Position numbers and translations under genes: made by a program. The notes under the pieces were generated by a model, which saw nothing but the letters and a program-made list of their open reading frames with translations, had not been told where the DNA came from and made no database searches. DNA of 38,421 nt, taken from contig URSF01000025.1 in NCBI GenBank assembly GCA_900550445.1, positions 1-38,421 on the forward strand. The letters run 5' to 3'. This stretch comes from an uncultured Rhodospirillaceae bacterium (GTDB taxonomy: Bacteria; Pseudomonadota; Alphaproteobacteria; CAAGCB01; CAG-977). Of this stretch, positions 14,333-22,338 are shown piece by piece. Position 1 is the first letter of the stretch. The number at the start of each line of letters is the position of its first letter.

Positions 14333-15091
14333 CTAAATGGAAATATGTATTTCTTGTTTTGAAGCTAGAAAAGGCATTGCTCGATATTCTTTTTGATTGA
14401 TAGTATGGCCATTTTCTTTTTTGGAACGTTTTTTATTATCTTCTCCCCATGTTCCCCATTGTTTAAAGAAGAAGGCTACATTCTGTTCATCACATTGCTC
14501 TTTGATATTTAAAGCCCATTCTTTTTTCATAGGTCGAGCTAAAGGACCGCTTTCTCCTCCAACAATCACCCAGTCAATTTTTGAAAAATCAACAACGCCT
14601 AAATCTTCAAGGAGAGGCTCTACGGATAAAAATTTAACAGAAACATTCTTTATTCGGCGCAAATAATCTATCCGAAAAATAGAAGATTTGTTTTCTACCG
14701 TTACTCCCAACCAGACATTTTGAGGAACTTGTCTGTTTTGGAAATAGTATTCCATTTGTTCTGCCCGTTTTGTTAAAACTTGATATTTATGTTGAGGCGT
14801 ACTCCTAATAATATCAAAAACACGATCAATGTATTCGAAAGGAACATTTTCATGAAAAAGGTCGCTCATTGAATTTACAAAATACATCGTTGGTTTTTTG
14901 TTTTTTAACGGTTCTTCTAACCGATGAGGTTGTAAGGTCAATTTAAAACCGTTTTCATATCCTTTTGTTCCCATTGCGTGCAATCGGCGCGCCATAACTT
15001 CGGCATAACAATGACGACAACCTTCGCTTTTTTTTGTGCATCCCGTGATCGGATTCCATGTTTCTTCCGTCCATTCAATCTTGCTTGGCAT
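14333..15091 (-). CDS. DUF5131 (phage Gp37/Gp68) three-cysteine-motif protein
   Basis: The 252-residue protein shows family hallmarks: IEWTEETWNPITGC, a Cys-x6-Cys-x2-Cys motif (Cys18, 25, 28), MYFVNSMSDLFHENVP, WLGVTVEN, VKFLSVEPLLEDLG, VIVGGESGPLARPM and FFFKQWGTW. The cysteine cluster resembles an iron-sulfur or radical-SAM-like site, but that chemistry is not established for the family. The start is Met at 15091 (GGAGG 5 bases upstream) rather than 15103. It is transcribed leftward, after the TcmP gene, and is AT-richer than neighbouring phage genes by eye. This is a cargo (moron) gene. Confidence 0.85.
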   Translation of the reverse strand: MPSKIEWTEETWNPITGCTKKSEGCRHCYAEVMARRLHAMGTKGYENGFKLTLQPHRLEEPLKNKKPTMYFVNSMSDLFHENVPFEYIDRVFDIIRSTPQHKYQVLTKRAEQMEYYFQNRQVPQNVWLGVTVENKSSIFRIDYLRRIKNVSVKFLSVEPLLEDLGVVDFSKIDWVIVGGESGPLARPMKKEWALNIKEQCDEQNVAFFFKQWGTWGEDNKKRSKKENGHTINQKEYRAMPFLASKQEIHISI

Positions 15092-15138
15092 TGTTACCTC
15101 CATTTGTTTTGAGAGATTACTGAATATGCATTAAAAGT

Positions 15139-16080
15139 TTATAAATCTAGGACTGTTTGACCTGATGGAGTACATTTTTTATTTGCTTTTTTCCAAAACT
15201 CCAGTCCTCGTTGATTATTTGAAGCAAAAACCAAATGGTATTTAGAGCCAACATTTACCGTATCATTAAACCTTAAGCCTATGGCTGACAACTGTCGGAT
15301 ATACTCTTCTCTAAATAATCTGGAAAGTTCACTATTAGCTTTCTTTTGTATTAAATCAATAACATCATTTCGTTTATAAAAATCAGATAAGCCTAAAAAA
15401 CGCTGATATTTTTCCATAAGAGAATTATTTTGTTTTTCATATGCCATAATTCCATTTCTATTAAAGTCGATTTTATCGAAAAAAGATATAATAAAATCGC
15501 AATGATTGTTCGTTTTTTGATTTATTTTTTTTATTGTTTCAAAAGGAACAGAACAATCTGTCGGATCTATAAGGCATAATGTAATTCCATTATGGCTTAT
15601 TTGCTTGCATAATTCATTAAAATTATTATAATCTCCTAATATCGCATGAGCTTTTTCTGCTTTGCCAAGAGCTTTAAGGCGTTCATTAAGAATTGAAACA
15701 ACTTTTTCATCATAATCGACAAATAAGGCATCTTTAATGTAATTAAATGAAGGATGACGAACGATGGCTAAAGCTGTTCCATCTTGTTCATATCCATCTC
15801 TTGTCGAACAACGTCCAGGACCACTACATATCTCTATATAATGAATTGACTGGGGCCATTTTTTGTGCATCCCACATGAAAAAATATCGAAGTAACGTGT
15901 TAAATAATAAATTTTATCATTTGCCCAAGAGCCAACACAACGAAGAGGAAAACCATCGGTCCCTTTTACTGTAGTACAAATGCCATTATTTTCTTGATGT
16001 TGATGTCGGATTTCTTTGTTTGAACATCTTAAACAATTTAGTAATCTTTCTTTGCGGACATTTAACTCAAACTTTGTCAC
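15139..16080 (-). CDS. tcmP: Three-Cys-motif partner protein TcmP
   Basis: The 313-residue protein is the usual neighbour of three-Cys-motif proteins. Visible: an N-terminal Cys set (Cys16, 19, 35, 48) that could form a zinc site, then KIYYLTRYFDIFSCGMHKKW and a Rossmann-type segment YIEICSGPG (81-89), LFVDYDEKVVSIL (119-131), ILGDYN (147-152) and CLIDPTD (169-175). The order of motifs is like an S-adenosylmethionine-dependent methyltransferase, so enzyme activity is plausible but inferred. The start is GTG 16080 with AGGAAA upstream. It has its own promoter and heads the two-gene cargo operon with DUF5131. Confidence 0.85.
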   Translation of the reverse strand: MTKFELNVRKERLLNCLRCSNKEIRHQHQENNGICTTVKGTDGFPLRCVGSWANDKIYYLTRYFDIFSCGMHKKWPQSIHYIEICSGPGRCSTRDGYEQDGTALAIVRHPSFNYIKDALFVDYDEKVVSILNERLKALGKAEKAHAILGDYNNFNELCKQISHNGITLCLIDPTDCSVPFETIKKINQKTNNHCDFIISFFDKIDFNRNGIMAYEKQNNSLMEKYQRFLGLSDFYKRNDVIDLIQKKANSELSRLFREEYIRQLSAIGLRFNDTVNVGSKYHLVFASNNQRGLEFWKKANKKCTPSGQTVLDL

Positions 16081-16131
16081 TTTTAGAGTTTCCTCATATT
16101 ATTTAATTATGTAAGTTCTTCTTTTGTTCTT

Positions 16132-16160
16132 ATTGTGCAATTTTTAAAACATACCGTCAA
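16132..16160 (-). promoter_or_regulatory. Own promoter of the tcmP-DUF5131 cargo
   Basis: Reading leftward, TTGACG (16160-16155) and CACAAT (16137-16132) have a 17-base spacer, about 50 bases before the GTG start. A private promoter fits a cargo unit expressed in the lysogen, independent of the phage cascade. Confidence 0.6.
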
Positions 16161-16227
16161 GCTTGTTTTTTTTAGAAAAGAGCATATCGTAGAAACATTA
16201 AATTTTCTTTTTTGTATCTTCTATCTA

Positions 16228-16263
16228 CCCCCCCCCCCCCCCCCTGACAAATGACACAATTTT
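16228..16263. repeat. 17-C tract fused to a 24-base element found twice in the window
   Basis: Seventeen C residues (16228-16244) run straight into TGACAAATGACACAATTTT (16245-16263). The last five C plus these 19 bases occur again, identical, at 23152-23175. The element sits between a leftward cargo gene and rightward late genes. The long homopolymer is prone to slippage. Possible roles: activator site for the late promoter, or a border left by cargo exchange. Confidence 0.8.
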
Positions 16264-16265
16264 TT

Positions 16266-16294
16266 AGAATGGCAGAATCTGCCATTCTTTTTTT
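16266..16294 (+). terminator. Intrinsic terminator before the late operon
   Basis: AGAATGGCAG, loop AAT and CTGCCATTCT form a 10-bp stem followed by seven T residues, directly after the 24-base element. It would stop rightward read-through (antisense to the cargo genes) before the late operon, or attenuate transcripts starting at the element. Confidence 0.8.
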
Positions 16295-16323
16295 GTGTTT
16301 ATTGAAACAGAGGGAAAAGAGCT

Positions 16324-16524
16324 ATGGCTGATTTGGCTGACATGGCGCAGGCAGAACAGGAACGATTGAACGCCCGATCCGCAGAGCGTCTGAAACGGTA
16401 TCATGCGCCTAAAGCATTGGAGTTTTGCGCCGAATGTGGCGAACCGATTCCCGAAGCCAGGCGTTTGGCTGTCCCCGGTTGTCGGTTGTGCATTGAGTGT
16501 CAGACCGAACGGGAGTGCGGTTGA
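16324..16524 (+). CDS. TraR/DksA-type zinc-finger protein
   Basis: The 66-residue protein has a helical N-terminus and the C4 zinc finger FCAECGEPIPEARRLAVPGCRLCIECQ (Cys35, 38, 53, 56). Small TraR-like proteins bind RNA polymerase through the secondary channel and mimic ppGpp/DksA. It is the first gene after the terminator and probably the head of the late operon, as in several Mu-like phages. Confidence 0.85.
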   Translation: MADLADMAQAEQERLNARSAERLKRYHAPKALEFCAECGEPIPEARRLAVPGCRLCIECQTERECG

Positions 16525-16838
16525 TGGCGGCGTTTGTCGGATTTATTAAGGATTACTGGGGCGTGATCGTCGGCGTTGCTGGATTTTTCTTTGCTTGGAT
16601 CAAATTCACGGCGGCTAAGACATACGCGTTAAAGGACGATTTTAGAAAGATCGAAAAGCGTCTGGATGTTTTGGAACAGGGATATAAGAACGTGGTCAGT
16701 AAAGACGACATTCACAAAATCGGCATTCAAATTGAACGATTAACGGGAGAAATGAAGCGTATTGATAGCGTTTTGACCCGTTCGGAAGTCATTTTGCAAA
16801 GACAGGAAGAATATTTGCTGAACGGAGGGCGCAAGTAA
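16524..16838 (+). CDS. DUF2730 family phage protein (Mu gp25-like)
   Basis: The 104-residue protein has an N-terminal membrane helix (about residues 10-28, DYWGVIVGVAGFFFAWIKF) and a coiled coil (KIEKRLDVLEQGY, IQIERLTGEMKRIDSVL). That layout and its position before the terminase genes fit DUF2730. ATG 16524 overlaps the TraR stop (TGATG) and has GGGAG 8 bases upstream; an earlier GTG at 16497 is unlikely. Its role may lie in lysis or packaging; unknown. Confidence 0.75.
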   Translation: MAAFVGFIKDYWGVIVGVAGFFFAWIKFTAAKTYALKDDFRKIEKRLDVLEQGYKNVVSKDDIHKIGIQIERLTGEMKRIDSVLTRSEVILQRQEEYLLNGGRK

Positions 16839-17131
16839 TGGAATATCGGCAGTTAATTACAGAAAATCAGCGTTTGGCTGTTCTGAGATTTTTAAAGGAT
16901 GACAGTGATTATACGCTGAACACGTCGATTTTGCAAGACGGACTGACGGCGATCGGGCTGGACATTTCACGAGATAAATTGGAAACGGAAGTCAACTGGC
17001 TGGCGGAACAGGGGTTAGTCGAAATTGAACATTACCGCAGTGTTACAGTGGTCAAGCTGACAGGACGCGGATTAGACGTTGCCGAAGGTTGCGCCGTGGT
17101 TCCGGGCGTAAAACGTCCGCGTCCAGTTTAA
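16838..17131 (+). CDS. Mu gp26-like winged-helix phage protein
   Basis: The 97-residue protein (MEYRQLITENQRLAVLRFL...YTLNTSILQDGLTAIGLDISRDKLETEVNWLAEQGLVEI) has a winged-helix pattern typical of the conserved small gene between the gp25-like and gp27-like genes of Mu phages (a family annotated as VpaChn25_0724). It overlaps the previous stop (TAATG). DNA binding is inferred. Confidence 0.75.
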   Translation: MEYRQLITENQRLAVLRFLKDDSDYTLNTSILQDGLTAIGLDISRDKLETEVNWLAEQGLVEIEHYRSVTVVKLTGRGLDVAEGCAVVPGVKRPRPV

Positions 17132-17142
17132 AGGAGGCATCA

Positions 17143-17691
17143 ATGCCCCGTAAATCCAGCATTAAAAAATTACCGCATCAAATCAAAACGGAAATTGACC
17201 GTTTATTATCGGACGGGCGAACAACGATTGATGAGATTGTATTACATTTAAAGAAACTGGGCGTAACGGTATCACGTTCGGCGGTCGGGCGTTATTCGCA
17301 AAAGTTTGAAGACGTATCCCGCAAAATGCGCGAAGCCAGAGAAATTTCAGCCGCGTTTGCCCAAGAATTGGGAGATTTGAAAAACGATGAAGTCGGTCGT
17401 CAGCTGACCGAAATGCTGCGCACGGTCATTTTCAACGTGTTGATTCCGAAAGTGTCCAACGAAGAAGTCGCCGTCAAACCGTCCGATTTAATGTTAATGG
17501 CCAAAGCGATCAAAGACTTATCATCGGCCAACAAGCTGTCCGCCGATCTGGAATTAAAAGTCCGGAAAGAAGCCGCCGAACAGGCCAAGCAGGAAGCCGT
17601 CAAAGGCGTCATTGCTGCCGGCAGGAAAAACGGCCTGTCAAAAGAAGTGCTGGAAGCAATGAAACGCGGTGTTTTCGGGTTGGAGGAATAA
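17143..17691 (+). CDS. Small terminase subunit-like, DUF3486 (Mu gp27)
   Basis: The 182-residue protein starts PRKSSIKKLPHQIKTEIDRLLSDGRTTIDEIVLHLKKLGVTVSRSAVGRYSQKFE, the DUF3486 helix-turn-helix region, then a long helical part. In Mu-like phages this gene precedes the large terminase and is taken to be the small subunit that recognises DNA. Start ATG 17143 has a perfect AAGGAGG; the frame opens at 17089. Confidence 0.88.
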   Translation: MPRKSSIKKLPHQIKTEIDRLLSDGRTTIDEIVLHLKKLGVTVSRSAVGRYSQKFEDVSRKMREAREISAAFAQELGDLKNDEVGRQLTEMLRTVIFNVLIPKVSNEEVAVKPSDLMLMAKAIKDLSSANKLSADLELKVRKEAAEQAKQEAVKGVIAAGRKNGLSKEVLEAMKRGVFGLEE

Positions 17692-19167
17692 ATGCGGAAA
17701 TTGCCGTCCGTTTTTCTGCCGTATCAAAAACAGCTGATGCAAAGCGTTTACGCCAACCCTGTAACAGTTGTCGAAAAATCAAGACGTACCGGGTATTCTT
17801 GGGCAATGGGTGGTATTGCCGCTTTGATTGCTTCGGCGCAAAGTTCGGCGGGCGGGCAGGATGTGCTTTATCTGGGCTATAATTTGGAAATGGCGCGGGA
17901 GTTTATCGATTACGTCGCCGACTTTTCAAAACAGATTTTAAAGGTCGCCGCCGATGTTCAGGACACCGTATTTGAGGACGACGCCCGCCCCGAAAAAAGC
18001 ATTAAGGCGTTCAGAATAGAATTTGCCAGCGGGTTTAAAGTCTTGGCTCTGCCGTCCGTTCCGCGTTCTTTACGCGGTATGCAGGGGCTGGTCGTCATTG
18101 ACGAAGCGGCGTTTCACGACGATCTGCCCGAAGTGATGAAGGCCGCCTTTGCCCTTTTAATCTGGGGCGGCAAAGTCGTTATCATTTCAACGCATGACGG
18201 AGCGGAAAATCCGTTTAATCAATTATGCGAAGACATCAAAAAAGGCGATTTGCCCTATAAATTGCTTCACTGTTCGTTCGACGAAGCCGTGCGCGACGGT
18301 TTGTTTAAACGGATTTGCTTTACTAAGGGCGAAGAATGGACGGCGGAAAAGGAAGCGGCTTGGGTCAATGAAATCCGCGCATTTTACGGAGATTCCGCTT
18401 CCGAAGAACTGGACTGCATTCCCGCGCGCGGTTCGGGAAGCTATTTTTCCCGCATTATTCTTGAAAATTGTCAGGATGAGACCGCGCCTGTTTTGCGTTA
18501 TACCCAAACGGCCGAGTTTGTTTTGAACGAACGGCGTTCCGACATTACGAAGGAATGGACGGCGGCGGTTCTGCGCCCCGTCATTGATTCTTTGCCTTTG
18601 GTAAAACGTACCGTTTTAGGCCAAGACTTCGGACGCGACGGCGATTTGTCCGTCATCTGGGTGTTGCAGGAAGAAAACCCGACGCTTTGGAAAACGGTGT
18701 TTGTTTTGGAATTGCGGTCAATTCCTTTTGATATTCAACAGCAGATTTTGTTTGAGATCATAGACGGCCTGCCCTTGTTTCATCACGCCAAGTTTGACGC
18801 GCGCGGCAACGGGCAAAGCCATGCGGAAGCAGCGTTACAGAAATACGGCGCGTCAAAAGTCGAATGTGTCATGGCCTCGCCCAAGTGGTACGGGGAATGG
18901 TTCCCGAAATACAAACGCGCTTATGAAGACCAAAGCATCACCGTTCCCGAAAGCGAAGACATTATCGCCGATCATCGTTTAGTCGTTTTAAACAAAGGCG
19001 TTCCGGGCATGAGCGACAAGCGCGTCAAGGGTTCGGACGGCAAATACCGCCACGGCGACAGTGCGGTCGCGGGCGTTTTGGCTTGGGCGGCGGCGCGGAC
19101 GGAGGGAGAACCCGCATTCGGTGCAAGCATCAACAAGCCGGAAAGGAGATTCAATGTTTGGATTTAA
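17692..19167 (+). CDS. Large terminase subunit (Mu gp28-like)
   Basis: This is the packaging motor and nuclease of 491 residues. The ATPase has a Walker A-like EKSRRTGYSW (28-37) and Walker B VVIDEA (134-139), with IISTHDGAENPF as coupling motif. The RNase H-like nuclease region starts LGQDFGRDGDLSV (Asp312), with later HAKFDARGNGQSHAEAALQKYG. It starts directly after the small subunit stop. Confidence 0.92.
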   Translation: MRKLPSVFLPYQKQLMQSVYANPVTVVEKSRRTGYSWAMGGIAALIASAQSSAGGQDVLYLGYNLEMAREFIDYVADFSKQILKVAADVQDTVFEDDARPEKSIKAFRIEFASGFKVLALPSVPRSLRGMQGLVVIDEAAFHDDLPEVMKAAFALLIWGGKVVIISTHDGAENPFNQLCEDIKKGDLPYKLLHCSFDEAVRDGLFKRICFTKGEEWTAEKEAAWVNEIRAFYGDSASEELDCIPARGSGSYFSRIILENCQDETAPVLRYTQTAEFVLNERRSDITKEWTAAVLRPVIDSLPLVKRTVLGQDFGRDGDLSVIWVLQEENPTLWKTVFVLELRSIPFDIQQQILFEIIDGLPLFHHAKFDARGNGQSHAEAALQKYGASKVECVMASPKWYGEWFPKYKRAYEDQSITVPESEDIIADHRLVVLNKGVPGMSDKRVKGSDGKYRHGDSAVAGVLAWAAARTEGEPAFGASINKPERRFNVWI

Positions 19168-20521
19168 GAAAAAGCAAACGGCGGAAAAGTTTGTTGAATC
19201 TGTGGGCATTTCCGTTGAAGAAGAAGGCTTTACAAAACTGACGGGCGACAAAGACCGCTCTTTATCGTCATTAACGCAGGAAAGAATGCAGGAGCTGGCT
19301 GTTTTCTTATGGAAAAGTAATCCTCTAGCCAACCGCATCATTGAATTGCCTCTTGTTTATTTGTTGGCCGAAGGCGTAACGATGAACGTTCAAGATGAAA
19401 CGGCGCAACAATGGCTGAACGAGTTTTGGAACGATCCGATAAACCAGATGGACATCAAACTGCCGAAAAAAGTCCGCGAAATGTCCTTGTTCGGAGAACA
19501 GTGCTGGCCTGTATTTAAAAATCCGACAAACGGCGCGGTGCGGTTAGGGTATCTTGATCCCGGACTGATTAAAGAGGTAAAGACCGATCCCGACAATACC
19601 GAACAGCCGATAGGCGTTGTTACAAAGGCTTTGGGCAGAAAGCGCAAATCAAAAAAGTACCGGATTATCGTTCCCGGTTCGGAAAACATTTTTGGCGAAG
19701 AGGCAAAGAAAATCCGCGAAGAATTTAATGATGGCGAATGTTTTTACTTTAACATCAACGCGCTGTCGTCGTCTTCGCGGGGGTTGTCGGATTTATTGGC
19801 GACAATGGACTGGCTGGATTTGTATGATAAAGCCCTGTTCGGCGAGGTTGAACGCTGGGACGCTCTGCGGTCTTTTATCTGGGACGTGACGCTGCGCGGA
19901 GCGACCGAAGAAACCGTCAAAAAGCGCGCTTCGGAAATCGAAGTGCCGTCTTCGGGCGGCGTGCGCGTGCATAACGACGCGGAAACGTGGCAAGCGGTTA
20001 CTCCCGACTTACAGGCCGCAAACGGCGCGGAAAACGCTCGGACGGTGCGCAACCATATTCTGGGCGGCTCAACATTGCCGGAACACTGGTACGGCGGCGG
20101 CGGCGACGTCAACCGTTCAACGGCGGGCGAAATGGGCGAACCGACCTTTAAAACGTTCAAGTTTCGCCAAACCGAATGGAAACATATCCTTGAAACAGTC
20201 TGTTTTTACGCCATTTACTCAAGGTTGGAAAAAACGGGAAATATCCCCGAAGATTTGCGGAATTACCGCCCCGTCGCACAGTTCCCCGAATTAACACATC
20301 GAGACACGTCTGTTTATGCGGCGGCGTTACAACAAACCGTCGTTGCCGTCGGCATCGCCGTTGAAAAAAGCATGATGACTGAAGAAACGGCTGTTGCGGT
20401 CATCGGCTCGATGATTTCCCGCATCGGTATTGAAGTTAATCCCGCCAAAGAGCTGGAGCAAGCCCGTGCTAAAGCCCGCATTCAAACACAGGACGACATC
20501 TACGATGAACAAGACGTTTGA
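19154..20521 (+). CDS. Portal protein
   Basis: This 455-residue portal protein sits between the terminase and MuF genes. Features: SLTQERMQELAVFLWKSNPLANRIIELPLVYLLAEGV at the N-terminus, LPKKVREMSLFGEQCWPVF, YLDPGLIKEV, and the clip/wing region RGLSDLLATMDWLDLYDKALFGEVERWDALRSFIWDV. It does not read like the DUF935 portal of Mu itself. ATG 19154 has AAAGGAG upstream and overlaps the terminase end by 14 bases; the frame is open from 19061. Confidence 0.85.
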   Translation: MFGFKKKQTAEKFVESVGISVEEEGFTKLTGDKDRSLSSLTQERMQELAVFLWKSNPLANRIIELPLVYLLAEGVTMNVQDETAQQWLNEFWNDPINQMDIKLPKKVREMSLFGEQCWPVFKNPTNGAVRLGYLDPGLIKEVKTDPDNTEQPIGVVTKALGRKRKSKKYRIIVPGSENIFGEEAKKIREEFNDGECFYFNINALSSSSRGLSDLLATMDWLDLYDKALFGEVERWDALRSFIWDVTLRGATEETVKKRASEIEVPSSGGVRVHNDAETWQAVTPDLQAANGAENARTVRNHILGGSTLPEHWYGGGGDVNRSTAGEMGEPTFKTFKFRQTEWKHILETVCFYAIYSRLEKTGNIPEDLRNYRPVAQFPELTHRDTSVYAAALQQTVVAVGIAVEKSMMTEETAVAVIGSMISRIGIEVNPAKELEQARAKARIQTQDDIYDEQDV

Positions 20522-21851
20522 GGCGGAAAGAAAAAAGCAGTTAAAACGCTTTACGGACAGCGTGCGCCGAACAAATGCAGACATTGACGACTTTTTAAAA
20601 AAAGCACGTCAGGAAATTAAAATGCGCTTGGCAGAAGCCCCCTCAGATTATCAAACATGGGCTTTGACGAACGTTCAAAAAGACATTGAGCGCGTCGCCG
20701 AAGAATTAAAATCCGAACTGCAGAGCGCGGGAACGGCAGGATTTGACACGGCGATAAACATCGGCGCGGCTGTTGTGGACGAACCGCTTAAATCCGCATT
20801 TAATTATGATTTAAACGCCCGTGTTCAAGTGGCGAGCACGGAACAGATCAAGGCGATGCGTTCTTTTTTAACCGACCGTTTGGCAGACGTCGGCGAACAG
20901 GCGAAAAAGAAAATAAACGAACAGCTGGGGCTTTGCCTGATTGGGGCGCAAAATCCGTTTCAAGCGGCGCGGGAAATTGCAACGCATCTGGGAACGATCG
21001 GCAGATCCCGCGCGCGGCGGATTGTTAATACGGAACTCGGCCGCGCCTTTTCCGTTGCAACGCAAGAACGATTGAAGCAAGCGCAGGAAGCCGGATTAAA
21101 AATAAAAAAGCAATGGCGGCGGTCGGGAAAAATCCACAGCCGTTTGACGCACGATCTGGCGGACGGACAAGTCGTCGATGCCGATAAACCGTTTATTGTC
21201 GGCGGCGTTAAGATGATGTATCCCCGCGATCCGACCGCCCCGGTTTCGGAAACAATCAACTGCGGGTGCGTTTGCTTGCCCTATATGGACGATTGGGAAG
21301 TCGAACATCCCGCCGACGTTCCCTTTACTATCAAAGAATTAAACAAAAGCCACGAAAAGCGGATTGCGCAAGACGTCAGGCGGGAAGATTACCGTAACTG
21401 GGCGGAAAAAATATTAAGCCGGGCGGACGGCGTGCGTCCGGACGGCACGTCCAAAACCGCCGGAACGATCAGCGTCGATATTTTACAGGCGTTAAAGGTT
21501 CGCGGTCTGGAACCCGCCAGCCCGGACATCAGCATTACGGACAAACAGCTGATCCACCTGTCGCGCAATGTTAAAAAAGAACGCGGACAGCAGGTTGATT
21601 TAAACACGATTAAAAACCTGCCGGATCTGTTGAATAAAGCCGACGTTGTTCTGCGCTCCAAGAACAAAAATGAGCTGGTCTATGCGTTTAAACGTCCCGA
21701 CGGTCTGTATGACAAAGTGGCCGTTAATTTGGGCAGAGCCGAAGACGGAGCCAAAAATGCAAAGCGGCGTAATTGGATTATTACGGCAGGAAAAGTCAGT
21801 TCTGATAATCTGCAGGATAAAATTTATGAATTGCTCAAAGGAAATTTTTAA
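20505..21851 (+). CDS. MuF head morphogenesis protein with C-terminal nuclease-toxin-like domain
   Basis: The 448-residue protein has a helical N-terminus, a Mu F/SPP1 gp7-type domain (about 150-262) with ARRIVNTELGRAFSVATQERL, HSRLTHDLADGQVV and a cysteine cluster INCGCVCLP, a linker, and an extra C-terminal domain (about 343-448): ITDKQLIHLSRNVKKERGQQ, NLPDLLNKADVVL, LVYAFKRPDGLYDKVAVNL, RRNWIITAGKVSSDNL. This tail fits the barnase/EndoU/colicin-like (PBECR) phage nuclease group seen fused to MuF as polymorphic toxins. It would be packaged in the head and possibly delivered with DNA. ATG 20505 overlaps the portal end by 17 bases. Confidence 0.8.
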   Translation: MNKTFEAERKKQLKRFTDSVRRTNADIDDFLKKARQEIKMRLAEAPSDYQTWALTNVQKDIERVAEELKSELQSAGTAGFDTAINIGAAVVDEPLKSAFNYDLNARVQVASTEQIKAMRSFLTDRLADVGEQAKKKINEQLGLCLIGAQNPFQAAREIATHLGTIGRSRARRIVNTELGRAFSVATQERLKQAQEAGLKIKKQWRRSGKIHSRLTHDLADGQVVDADKPFIVGGVKMMYPRDPTAPVSETINCGCVCLPYMDDWEVEHPADVPFTIKELNKSHEKRIAQDVRREDYRNWAEKILSRADGVRPDGTSKTAGTISVDILQALKVRGLEPASPDISITDKQLIHLSRNVKKERGQQVDLNTIKNLPDLLNKADVVLRSKNKNELVYAFKRPDGLYDKVAVNLGRAEDGAKNAKRRNWIITAGKVSSDNLQDKIYELLKGNF

Positions 21852-21963
21852 CTGCTACAGGCAGGACGCAACCCCTGCTAAACCAACGACCCGAAGGCTT
21901 GTGCTTACAGATCCATCCGAAGATGTCCCAGGTTACAGCCGACTTTGTAACTCTCTGTAGCAG
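21852..21963 (+). ncRNA. Candidate structured RNA after the MuF-toxin gene
   Basis: There is no reading frame of note, but nested pairings are clear: closing stem CTGCTACAG (21852-21860) with CTGTAGCAG (21955-21963), hairpin GCAGG-8-CCTGC (21861-21878), small hairpin CATC-CGAA-GATG (21914-21925) and hairpin GTTACA-8-TGTAAC (21932-21951). The outer stem encloses the rest like a multibranch junction, and it begins at the base after the stop codon. I could not match it to a known riboswitch or ribozyme. Alternative: a structured spacer controlling mRNA processing. Confidence 0.6.
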
Positions 21964-22017
21964 CTTTAATAAATATTATACGTTTTCCGTAAATAAAAAT
22001 CAAGAAAGGAGGTTGCG

Positions 22018-22239
22018 ATGAAAATCAGATTACCGTTTAACCGTTATCTTATCATCACTTCGCCCAAGAAAGGCTATGAAATCCTGCCCGTTGAATCGAT
22101 GAACTTCTACCGTGAAAAAATAAAAAAGTGTTCCGCCGCCCTACGAGCAATCTGCCAAGAGGTGGAAGAGCAAGGCTGTTGCACGAATTGGGACGAAATC
22201 GTTTATCAATGCGATCGGGCGTTGGAAGATCGCAAATGA
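22018..22239 (+). CDS. Small protein after the MuF-toxin, possible immunity factor
   Basis: The 73-residue protein starts after a strong AAGGAGG. It is basic at the N-terminus (KIRLPFNRYLIITSPKKGYEI) and then helical with three cysteines (SAALRAICQEVEEQGCCTNWDEIVYQCDRALE). I recognise no family. Position just downstream of a MuF-toxin gene makes an immunity role conceivable, but nothing in the sequence proves it. Confidence 0.55.
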   Translation: MKIRLPFNRYLIITSPKKGYEILPVESMNFYREKIKKCSAALRAICQEVEEQGCCTNWDEIVYQCDRALEDRK

Positions 22240-22262
22240 CTGATTTTTCAAAAACCGAAAAT

Positions 22263-22295
22263 AAAGCCGCATAAAGCGGCTTTGTTATTTTTCGG
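22263..22295. terminator. Terminator between convergent genes
   Basis: AAAGCCGC, loop ATAAA and GCGGCTTT form a strong stem, followed by GTTATTTTT on the plus strand; flanking CCGAAAAT and ATTTTTCGG extend it. It separates the rightward small gene from the leftward DUF5677-like gene and may work in both directions. Confidence 0.75.
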
Positions 22296-22338
22296 CTATC
22301 GTTTTACATTGTCAAAGCCAAAACGCACACAGCCCCGT

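Noticed and set aside
14397..14666. Plus-strand frame inside the DUF5131 gene
   Set aside because: Antisense shadow; the minus-strand gene has clear family motifs and a ribosome site.
20430..20504. Longer MuF protein starting at 20430
   Set aside because: It would overlap the portal gene by over 90 bases with no ribosome site; ATG 20505 with the usual short overlap is more likely.
21646..21960. 104-residue frame covering the structured RNA candidate
   Set aside because: It starts inside the MuF gene in another frame, has no ribosome site, and the coded protein looks random.
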